A DNA stretch of 64,000 nt from positions 17,914,501-17,978,500 of the forward strand of contig OZ059896.1 of assembly GCA_964057225.1 (NCBI GenBank), in the 5' to 3' direction. Positions 35,901 through 47,900 of the stretch are shown one piece after another; position 1 is the stretch's first letter; every line of letters starts with the position of its first letter. The position numbers and the translations under genes are program-made. The DNA is from Auanema rhodensis (taxonomy: Eukaryota > Nematoda > Chromadorea > Rhabditida > Rhabditidae). The notes beneath the pieces are model-generated. The model worked only from the letters and a program-made list of their open reading frames with translations. It did not search any database and was not told the origin of the DNA.

Positions 35901-38900
35901 ATTGCTCGTATTCAAAGAATGGCAGCTGAAAGTTCCTTTGAAACCACTGGAACCATTCAACCTATTCAACCTATCCAACCTAGTCAACCTACTCTAGTTC
36001 CTCAAGTTACAGTTACTAAAGAAGCCGAGGAAGTTCACTCTAGTGCAACATCAGAAGCAGACATAGACCGAAGCTTTGAAGCTGCTGGATCGTTTGATCA
36101 GTACTACGAACGTTCATCTCCTATTCTCGCAGACGAAGAGGAAGAACCTGAGCTTGGATATGTTGTGGAGAAAGCCGTTGATGAATCTACTGAACTTACT
36201 CAAGAAGAACTTGATCATATTGCTCGTATTCAAAGAATGGCAGCTGAAAGTTCCTTTGAAACCACTGGAACCATTCAACCTATTCAACCTATCCAACCTA
36301 GTCAACCTACTCTAGTTCCTCAAGTTACAGTTACTGAAGAAGCCGAGGAAGTTCACTCTAGTGCAACATCAGAAGCAGACATAGACCGAAGCTTTGAAGC
36401 TGCTGGATCGTTTGATCAGTACTACGAACGTTCATCTCCTATTCTCGCAGACGAAGAGGAAGAACCTGAGCTTGGATATGTTGTGGAGAAAGCCGTTGTT
36501 AAATCTACTGAACTTACTCAAGAAGAACTTGATCATATTGCTCGTATTCAAAGAATGGCAGCTGAAAGTTCCTTTGAAACCACTGGAACCATTCAACCTA
36601 TTCAACCTAGCCAACCTAACCACCCTACTCTAGTTCCTCAAGTTACAGTTACCGAAGAACCTGAGGAAGTTCACTCTAGTGCGACATCTGAAGCAGACGT
36701 TGACCGTAGCTTTGAAGCTGCAGGATCGTTCGAGCAGTACTACGAACGTTCATCTCCTATTCTCGCAGACGAAGAGGAAGAACCTGAGTTTGGATATGTT
36801 GTGGAGAAAGCCGTTGATGAATCTACTGAACTTACTCAAGAAGAACTTGATCATATTGCTCGTATTCAAAGAATGGCAGCTGAAAGTTCCTTTGAAACCA
36901 CTGGAACCATTCAACCTATTCAACCTATCCAACCTAGTCAACCTACTCTAGTTCCTCAAGTTACAGTTACTGAAGAAGCCGAGGAAGTTCACTCTAGTGC
37001 AACATCAGAAGCAGACATAGACCGAAGCTTTGAAGCTGCTGGATCGTTTGATCAGTACTACGAACGTTCATCTCCTATTCTCGCAGACGAAGAGGAAGAA
37101 CCTGAGCTTGGATATGTTGTGGAGAAAGCCGTTGATGAATCTACTGAACTTACTCAAGAAGAACTTGATCATATTGCTCGTATTCAAAGAATGGCAGCTG
37201 AAAGTTCCTTTGAAACCACTGGAACCATTCAACCTATTCAACCTAGCCAACCTAACCACCCTACTCTAGTTCCTCAAGTTACAGTTACCGAAGAACCTGA
37301 GGAAGTTCACTCTAGTGCGACATCTGAAGCAGACGTTGACCGTAGCTTTGAAGCTGCAGGATCGTTCGAGCAGTACTACGAACGTTCATATCCTATTCTC
37401 GCAGACGAAGAGGAAGAACCTGAGCTTGGATATGTTGTGGAGAAAGCCGTTGATGAATCTACTGAACTTACTCAAGAAGAACTTGATCATATTGCTCGTA
37501 TTCAAAGAATGGCAGCTGAAAGTTCCTTTGAAACCACTGGAACCATTCAACCTATTCAACCTATCCAACCTAGTCAACCTACTCTAGTTCCTCAAGTTAC
37601 AGTTACTGAAGAAGCCGAGGAAGTTCACTCTAGTGCAACATCAGAAGCAGACATAGACCGAAGCTTTGAAGCTGCTGGATCGTTTGATCAGTACTACGAA
37701 CGTTCATCTCCAATTCTCGGAGATGAAGAGGAAGAACATGAGCTTGGATATGTTGTGGAGAAAGCCGTTGATGAATCTACTGAACTTACTCAAGAAGAAC
37801 TTGATCATATTGCTCGTATTCAAAGAATGGCAGCTGAAAGTTCCTTTGAAACCACTGGAACCATTCAACCTATTCAACCTAGCCAACCTAACCACCCTAC
37901 TCTAGTTCCTCAAGTTACAGTTACCGAAGAACCTGAGGAAGTTCACTCTAGTGCGACATCTGAAGCAGACGTTGACCGTAGCTTTGAAGCTGCAGGATCG
38001 TTCGAGCAGTACTACGAACGTTCATATCCTATTCTCGCAGACGAAGAGGAAGAACCTGAGCTTGGATATGTTGTGATGAAAGCCGTTGATGAATCTACTG
38101 AACTAACTGAAGAAGAACTTGATCATATTGCTCGTATTCAAAGAATGGCAGCTGAAAGTTCCTTTGAAACCACTGGAACCATTCAACCTATTCAACCTAT
38201 CCAACCTAGTCAACCTACTCTAGTTCCTCAAGTTACAGTTACTGAAGAAGCCGAGGAAGTTCACTCTAGTGCAACATCAGAAGCAGACATAGACCGAAGC
38301 TTTGAAGCTGCTGGATCGTTTGATCAGTACTACGAACGTTCATCTCCAATTCTCGGAGATGAAGAGGAAGAACATGAGCTTGGATATGTTGTGGAGAAAG
38401 CCGTTGATGAATCTACTGAACTTACTCAAGAAGAACTTGATCATATTGCTCGTATTCAAAGAATGGCAGCTGAAAGTTCCTTTGAAACCACTGGAACCAT
38501 TCAACCTATTCAACCTAGCCAACCTAACCACCCTACTCTAGTTCCTCAAGTTACAGTTACCGAAGAACCTGAGGAAGTTCACTCTAGTGCGACATCTGAA
38601 GCAGACGTTGACCGTAGCTTTGAAGCTGCAGGATCGTTCGAGCAGTACTACGAACGTTCATATCCTATTCTCGCAGACGAAGAGGAAGAACCTGAGCTTG
38701 GATATGTTGTGGAGAAAGCCGTTGATGAATCTACTGAACTTACTCAAGAAGAACTTGATCATATTGCTCGTATTCAAAGAATGGCAGCTGAAAGTTCCTT
38801 TGAAACCACTGGAACCATTCAACCTATTCAACCTATCCAACCTAGTCAACCTACTCTAGTTCCTCAAGTTACAGTTACTGAAGAAGCCGAGGAAGTTCAC

Positions 38901-41900
38901 TCTAGTGCAACATCAGAAGCAGACATAGACCGAAGCTTTGAAGCTGCTGGATCGTTTGATCAGTACTACGAACGTTCATCTCCAATTCTCGGAGATGAAG
39001 AGGAAGAACATGAGCTTGGATATGTTGTGGAGAAAGCCGTTGATGAATCTACTGAACTTACTCAAGAAGAACTTGATCATATTGCTCGTATTCAAAGAAT
39101 GGCAGCTGAAAGTTCCTTTGAAACCACTGGAACCATTCAACCTATTCAACCTAGCCAACCTAACCACCCTACTCTAGTTCCTCAAGTTACAGTTACCGAA
39201 GAACCTGAGGAAGTTCACTCTAGTGCGACATCTGAAGCAGACGTTGACCGTAGCTTTGAAGCTGCAGGATCGTTCGAGCAGTACTACGAACGTTCATATC
39301 CTATTCTCGCAGACGAAGAGGAAGAACCTGAGCTTGGATATGTTGTGGAGAAAGCCGTTGATGAATCTACTGAACTAACTGAAGAAGAACTTGATCATAT
39401 TGCTCGTATTCAAAGAATGGCAGCTGAAAGTTCCTTTGAAACCACTGGAACCATTCAACCTATTCAACCTATCCAACCTAGTCAACCTACTCTAGTTCCT
39501 CAAGTTACAGTTACTGAAGAAGCCGAGGAAGTTCACTCTAGTGCGACATCTGAAGCAGACATAGACCGAAGCTTTGAAGCTGCTGGATCGTTCGAGCGGT
39601 ACTACGATCGTTCATCTCCTATTCTCGGAGATGAAGAGGAAGAACATGAGCTTGGATATGTTGTGGAGAAAGCCGTTGATGAATCTACTGAACTAACTCA
39701 AGAAGAACTTGATCATATTGCTCGTATTCAAAGAATGACAGCTGAAAGTTCCTTTGAAACCACCGGAACCATTCGACCTAGCCAACCTAACCACCCTACT
39801 CTAGTTCCTCAAGTTACAGTTACCGAAGAACCTGAGGAAGTTCACTCTAGTGCGACATCTGAAGCAGACGTTGACCGGAGCTTTGAAGCTGCAGGTTCGT
39901 TCGAGCAGTACTACGATCGTTCATCTCCTATTCTCGGAGATGAAGAGGAAGAACATGAGCTTGGATATGTTGTGGAGAAAGCGGTTGATGAATCTACTGA
40001 ACTAACTCAAGAAGAACTTGATCATATTGCTCGTATTCAAAGAATGGCAGCTGAAAGTTCCTTTGAAACCACTGGAACCATTCAACCTAGCCAACCTAAC
40101 CACCCTACTCTAGTTCCTCAAGTTACAGTTACTGAAGAAGCCGAGGAAGTTCACTCTAGTGCGAAATCTGAAGCAGACATAGACCGAAGCTTTGAAGCTG
40201 CTGGATCGTTCGAGCAGTACTACGATCGTTCATCTCCTATTCTCGGAGATGAAGAGGAAGAACATGAGCTTGGATATGTTGTGGAGAAAGCGGTTGATGA
40301 ATCTACTGAACTAACTCAAGAAGAACTTGATCATATTGCTCGTATTCAAAGAATGGCAGCTGAAAGTTCTTTTGAAACCACTGGAACCATTCAACCTATT
40401 CAACCTATCCAACCTAGTCAACCTACTTTAGTTCCTCAAGTTACAGTTACTAAAGAAGCCGAGGAAGTTCACTCTAGTGCAACATCTGAAGCAGACGTTG
40501 ACCGGAGCTTTGAAGCTGCTGGATCGTTCGATCAGTACTACGAACGTTCATCTCCTATTATCGAAGACGAAGAGGAAGAACATGAGCTTGGATATGCTGT
40601 GGAGAAAGCCGTTGATGAATCTGCTGAACTAACTCAAGAAGAACTTGATCATATCGCTCGTATTCAAAGAATGGCCGCTCAGAGTTCTTTCGAAACCACT
40701 GGAATCATTCAACCTATTCAACCTAGCCAACCTAACCACCCTACTCTAGTTCCTCAAGTTACAGCTACCGAAGAAGACAAGGAAGTTCACTCTAGTGCAA
40801 CATCTGAAGCAGACTTTGACCGGAGCTTTGAAGCTGCAGGATCGTTCGAGCAGTACTATGATCGTTCATCTCCTATTATCGGAGACGAAGAGGAAGAACA
40901 TGAACTTGGATATGTTGTCGAGAAAGCTGTTGATGAATCTGCTAAACTTACTCAAGAAGAACTTGATCATATCGCTCAAATTCAAAGAATGGCCGCTCAG
41001 AGTTCTTTCGAAACCACTGGAACCATTCAACCTATTCAACCTATCCAACCTAACCACCCTACTCTAGTTCCTCAAGTTACAGCTACCGAAGAAGACAAGG
41101 AAGTTCACTCTAGTGCAACATCTGAAGCAGACATTGACCGAAGCTTTGAAGCTGCAGGATCGTTCGAGCAGTACTACGATCGTTCATCTCCTATTCTCGC
41201 AGATGAAGAGGAAGAACATGAGCTTGGATATGTTGTGGAGAAAGCTGTTGATGAATCTGCTAAACTTACTCAAGAAGAACTTGATCATATCGCTCAAATT
41301 CAAAGAATGGCCGCTCAGAGTTCTTTCGAAACCACTGGAACCATTCAACCTATTCAACCTATCCAACCTAGTCAACCTACTCTAGTTCCTCAAGTTACAG
41401 TTACTCAAGAAGCCGAGGAAGTTCACTCTAGTGCAACATCCGAAGCAGACGCTGACCGAAGCTTGGAAGATGGAGATTCGTTCGATCAGTACTACCATCG
41501 TTCATCTCCTATTATCGGAGACGAAGAGGAAGAACATGAACTTGGATATGTTGTGGAGAAAGCGGTTGATGAATCTACTGAACTTACTCAAGAAGAACTT
41601 GATCATATCGCTCAAATTCAAAGAATGGCCGCTCAGAGTTCTTTCGAAACCACTGGAACCATTCAACCTATTCAACCTATCCAACCTAGTCAACCTACTC
41701 TAGTTCCTCAAGTTACAGTTACTCAAGAAGCCGAGGAAGTTCACTCTAGTGCAACATCTGAAGCAGACGCTGACCGAAGCTTGGAAGATGGAGATTCGTT
41801 CGATCAGTACTACCATCGTTCATCTCCTATTATCGGAGACGAAGAGGAAGAACATGAACTTGGATATGTTGTGGAGAAAGCGGTTGATGAATCTGCTGAA

Positions 41901-44900
41901 CTTACTCAAGAAGAACTTGATCATATCGCTCAAATTCAAAGAATGGCCGCTCAGAGTTCTTTCGAAACCACCGGAACCATTCAACCTAGCCAACCTAACC
42001 ACCCTACTCTAGTTCCTCAAGTTACAGTTACCGAAGAACCTGAGGAAGTTCACTCTAGTGCGACATCTGAAGCAGACGTTGACCGGAGCTTTGAAGCTGC
42101 AGGTTCGTTCAAGCAGTACTACGATCGTTCATCTCCTATTCTCGGAGATGAAGAGGAAGAACATGAGCTTGGATATGTTGTCGAGAAACCCGTTGATGAA
42201 TCTGCTGAACTAACTCAAGAAGAACTTGATCATATTGCTCAGATTCAAAGAATGGCCGCTCAGAGTTCTTTCGAAACCACTGGAACCATTCAACCTATTC
42301 AACCTATCCAACCTAGTCAACCTACTCTAGTTCCTCAAGTTACAGTTACTCAAGAAGAACCTGAGGAAGTTCACTCTAGTGCGACATCTGAAGCAGACGT
42401 TGACCGGAGCTTTGAAGCTGCAGGTTCGTTCGAGCAGTACTACGATCGTTCATCTCCTATTCTCGGAGATGAAGAGGAAGAACATGAGCTTGGATATGTT
42501 GTGGAAAAAGCCGTTGATGAATCTACTGAACTAACTCAAGAAGAACTTGATCATATCGCTCAAATTCAAAGAATGGCCGCTCAGAGTTCTTTCGAAACCA
42601 CTGGAACCATTCAACCTATTCAACCTATCCAACCTAGTCAACCTACTCTAGTTCCTCAAGTTACAGTTACCGAAGAAGACAAGGACGTTCACTCTAGTGC
42701 GACATCTGAAGCAGACGTTGACCGGAGCTTTGAAGCTGCAGGTTCGTTCGAGCAGTACTACGATCGTTCATCTCCTATTCTCGGAGATGAAGAGGAAGAA
42801 CATGAGCTTGGATATGTTGTGGAAAAAGCCGTTGATGAATCTACTGAACTAACTCAAGAAGAACTTGATCATATCGCTCAAATTCAAAGAATGGCCGCTC
42901 AGAGTTCTTTCGAAACCACTGGAACCATTCAACCTATTCAACCTATCCAACCTAACCACCCTACTCTAGTTCCTCAAGTTACAGCTACCGAAGAAGACAA
43001 GGAAGTTCACTCTAGTGCAACATCTGAAGCAGACGTTGACCGAAGCTTTGAAGCTGCAGGATCGTTCGATCAGTACTATGATCGTTCATCTCCTATTCTC
43101 GCAGATGAAGAGGAAGAACATGAGCTTGGATATGTTGTGGAGAAAGCTGTTGATGAATCTGCTGAACTTACTCAAGAAGAACTTGATCATATCGCTCAAA
43201 TTCAAAGAATGGCCGCTCAGAGTTCTTTCGAAACCACTGGAACCATTCAACCTATCCAACCTACTCTCGTTCCTCAAGTTACAGTTACTCAAGAAGAACC
43301 TGAGGAAGTTCACTCTAGTGCAACATCTGAAGCAGACTTTGACCGGAGCTTTGAAGCTGCAGGATCGTTCGAGCAGTACTATGATCGTTCATCTCCTATT
43401 CTCGCAGATGAAGAGGAAGAACATGAGCTTGGATATGTTGTGGAGAAAGCTGTTGATGAATCTGCTGAACTTACTCAAGAAGAACTTGATCATATCGCTC
43501 AAATTCAAAGAATGGCCGCTCAGAGTTCTTTCGAAACCACTAGAACCATTCAACCTATTCAACCTAGCCAACCTAACCACCCTAGTCTAGTTCCTCAAGT
43601 TACAGTTACCGAAGAAGACAAGGAAGTTCACTCTAGTGCAACATCAGAAGCAGACGTTGACCGAAGCTTTGAAGCTGCAGGATCGTTCGATCAGTACTAT
43701 GATCGTTCATCTCCTATTCTCGCAGATGAAGAGGAAGAACATGAGCTTGGATATGTTGTGGAGAAAGCTGTTGATGAATCTGCTGAACTTACTCAAGAAG
43801 AACTTGATCATATCGCTCAAATTCAAAGAATGGCCGCTCAGAGTTCTTTCGAAACCACTGGAACCATTCAACCTATCCAACCTACTCTCGTTCCTCAAGT
43901 TACAGTTACTCAAGAAGAACCTGAGGAAGTTCACTCTAGTGCAACATCTGAAGCAGACATTGACCGAAGCTTTGAAGCTGCAGGATCGTTCGATCAGTAC
44001 TATGATCGTTCATCTCCTATTCTCGCAGATGAAGAGGAAGAACATGAGCTTGGATATGTTGTGGAGAAAGCTGTTGATGAATCTGCTGAACTTACTCAAG
44101 AAGAACTTGATCATATCGCTCAAATTCAAAGAATGGCCGCTCAGAGTTCTTTCGAAACCACTGGAACCATTCAACCTATTCAATCTAGCCAACCTAACCA
44201 CCCTACTCTAGTTCCTCAAGTTACAATTACTCAAGAAGAACCTGAGGAAGTTCACTCTAGTGCAACATCTGAAGCAGACGCTGTCCGAAGCTTGGAAGAT
44301 GGAGATTCGTTCGAGCAGTACTACGAACGTTCATCTCCTATTCTCGCAGATGAAGAGGAAGAACATGAGCTTGGATATGTTGTGGAGAAAGCTGTTGATG
44401 AATCTGCTGAACTTACTCAAGAAGAACTTGATCATATCGCTCAAATTCAAAGAATGGCCGCTCAGAGTTCTTTCGAAACCACTGGAACCATTCAACCTAT
44501 CCAACCTACTCTCGTTCCTCAAGTTACAGTTACTCAAGAAGAACCTGAGGAAGTTCACTCTAGTGCAACATCTGAAGCAGACATTGACCGAAGCTTTGAA
44601 GCTGCAGGATCGTTCGATCAGTACTATGATCGTTCATCTCCTATTCTCGCAGATGAAGAGGAAGAACATGAGCTTGGATATGTTGTGGAGAAAGCCGTTG
44701 ATGAATCTACTGAACTAACTCAAGAAGAACTTGATCATATTGCTCGTATTCAAAGAATGGCCGCTCAGAGTTCTTTCGAAACCACTGGAACCATTCAACC
44801 TATTCAATCTAGCCAACCTAACCACCCTACTCTAGTTCCTCAAGTTACAGTTACTCAAGAAGAACCTGAGGAAGTTCACTCTAGTGCAACATCTGAAGCA

Positions 44901-47900
44901 GACGCTGACCGAAGCTTTGAAGCTGCAGGATCGTTCGATCAGTACTATGATCGTTCATCTCCTATTCTCGCAGATGAAGAGGAAGAACATGAGCTTGGAT
45001 ATGTTGTGGAGAAAGCTGTTGATGAATCTGCTGAACTTACTCAAGAAGAACTTGATCATATCGCTCAAATTCAAAAAATGGCAGCTCAGAGTTCTTTCGA
45101 AACCACTGGAACCATTCAACCTATCCAACCTACTCTAGTTCCTCAAGTTACAGTTACCGAAGAAGACAAGGACGTTCACTCTAGTGCGACATCTGAAGCA
45201 GACGTTGACCGGAGCTTTGAAGCTGCAGGTTCGTTCGAGCAGTACTACGATCGTTCATCTCCTATTCTCGGAGATGAAGAGGAAGAACATGAGCTTGGAT
45301 ATGTTGTGGAGAAAGCCGTTGATGAATCTACTGAACTAACTCAAGAAGAACTTGATCATATTGCTCGTATTCAAAGAATGGCCGCTCAGAGTTCTTTCGA
45401 AACCACTGGAACCATTCAACCTATTCAACCTATCCAACCTAGTCAACCTACTCTAGTTCCTCAAGTTACAATTACTCAAGAAGAACCTGAGGAAGTTCAC
45501 TCTAGTGCAACATCTGAAGCAGACGCTGTCCGAAGCTTGGAAGATGGAGATTCGTTCGAGCAGTACTACGAACGTTCATCTCCTATTCTCGCAGACGAGG
45601 AGAAAGAACATAAGCTTGGATTTGTTGCGGAGAAAGCCGTTGATGAATCTGCTGAACTTACTCAAGAAGAACTTGATCATATCGCTCAGATTCAAAGAAT
45701 GGCAGCTGAAAGTTCCTTTGAAACCACTGTAACCATTCAACCTTGTCAACCTATCCAACCTACTCTCGTTCCTCAAGTTACAGTTACCGAAGAACCTGAG
45801 GAAGTTCACTCTAGTGCAACATCTGAAGCAGACGCTGACCGAAGCTTGGAAGATGGAGATTCGTTCGAGCAGTACTACGAACGTTCATCTCCTATTCTCG
45901 CAGACGAGGAGAAAGAACATAAGCTTGGATTTGTTGCGGAGAAAGCCGTTGATGAATCTGCTGAACTTACTCAAGAAGAACTTGATCATATCGCTCAGAT
46001 TCAAAGAATGGCAGCTGAAAGTTCCTTTGAAACCACTGTAACCATTCAACCTTGTCAACCTATCCAACCTACTCTCGTTCCTCAAGTTACAGTTACCGAC
46101 GAAGCTGAGGAAGTTCACTCTAGTGCAACATCTGAAGCAGACGCTGTCCGAAGCTTGGAAGATGGAGATTCGTTCGATCAGTACTATGATCGTTCATCTC
46201 CTATTCTCGCAGACGAGGAGAAAGAATATGAGCTTGGATTTGTTGCGGAGAAAGCCGTTGATGAATCTGCTGAACTAACTCAAGAAGAACTTGATCATAT
46301 CGCTCAGATTCAAAGAATGGCAGCTGAAAGTTCCTTTGAAACCACTGTAACCATTCAACCTTGTCAACCTATCCAACCTACTCTTGTTCCTCAAGTTACA
46401 GTTACTGAAGAAGCCGAGGAAGTTCACTCTAGTGCGACATCTGAAGCAGACGTTGACCGGAGCTTTGAAGCTGCAGGTTCGTTCGAGCAGTACTACGATC
46501 GTTCATCTGCTATTCTCGCAGACGAGGAGAAAGAATATGAGCTTGGATTTGTTGCGGAGAAACCCGTTGATGAATCTGCTGAACTAACTCAAGAAGAACT
46601 TGATCATATCGCTCAGATTCAAAGAATGGCAGCTGAAAGTTCCTTTGAAACCACTGTAACCATTCAACCTTGTCAACCTAACCACCCTACTCTAGTTCCT
46701 CAAGTTACAGTTACTGAAGAAGCCGAGGAAGTTCACTCTAGTGCGACATCTGAAGCAGACGTTGACCGGAGCTTTGAAGCTGCAGGATCGTTCGATCAGT
46801 ACTACGATCGTTCATCTCCTATTCTCGCAGACGAGGAGAAAGAATATGAGCTTGGATTTGTTGCGGAGAAACCCGTTGATGAATCTGCTGAACTAACTCA
46901 AGAAGAACTTGATCATATTGCTCGTGTAGAGCAACTAGCCGATGATACTATGTTTATGGATATTATGAGTGATGAAAAAATAACTGTGATTGAAAATATA
47001 AGACACAATAGCAATCTTAGGCCAGAAATGGTAGTTAACACTGATCATCTGAATATTAATCAGCATAGCCATGTTGAAGATAGCAAACATATTTATGATC
47101 TTGCCGAAATGTTCTCAAAACGATACGAGGAAGCGGAAAGAAATTCACGTGGACGACCGGTTTCTTCAAAGAGCTGGAGTGTTTGCCAAAACATAGAAAG
47201 TAGCAAGGATTCTGTTGGTAAATCTTCTAGTTTACCACATGGCTATAGAAGAACTTCTGTTGTTTATTCTTCATGTGTAAAGTCTTCTGATTATCTTGAT
47301 AGTGAAAATATCAGAAGCCATTCAATGACACTTCAGAAATCAGATAAAGATATCTTACGTAGAGAAAGTAGTGTTCATGTTGTTTATACGGATCATTCAC
47401 TACGAGCATCTCAATCATCACACCAATGTGATGATGAAGATGATGTTGACAAAATCATATCGAACACTAATGAAGGATTTGTTCCGAAAGAGAATGCTTT
47501 CTTATTACTTTGGGATGAGATTGGTACTGTGGATCAGGATACAACTCCGAAGGTATCACCAACAGTTTTACGTCGTTCGCTTAGTGACATAGTAATCGAT
47601 GCTCTTGAGCCTCCTATGGAATCATTACGAGCTTCGTACAGTGCTAACTGCGTGAATAAGACATGTGATGCCTGTCGTATAGCTCATAATGCGTTTGAAA
47701 GTTGTGAACAACATAGCTATATAGATAGTAAAGATTTGCTATGTAATGTGGATTTCTTATGTCGCTTGAACTTTGCTGCGAATCGTCTGACTGAAGATAT
47801 TGCGGAAATAGCTGGCAGGGAGTTGCAAGCTTACTATCGAGCACAGTCGAATCCACGAGCTCGATATTTCTCGGACAATCGCTATGCTGGTAAATCAGAA

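Noticed and set aside
35478-46118. Repeated 60-77-codon antisense frames and 71-191-codon + frames in other phases inside arrays A and B
   Set aside because: They recur with the repeat period and are by-products of its base composition; they have no independent start context or conserved variation.
19923-46923. CRISPR-like or satellite array
   Set aside because: The repeats are contiguous, codon-phased and in an open frame with protein-level conservation; there are no spacers.
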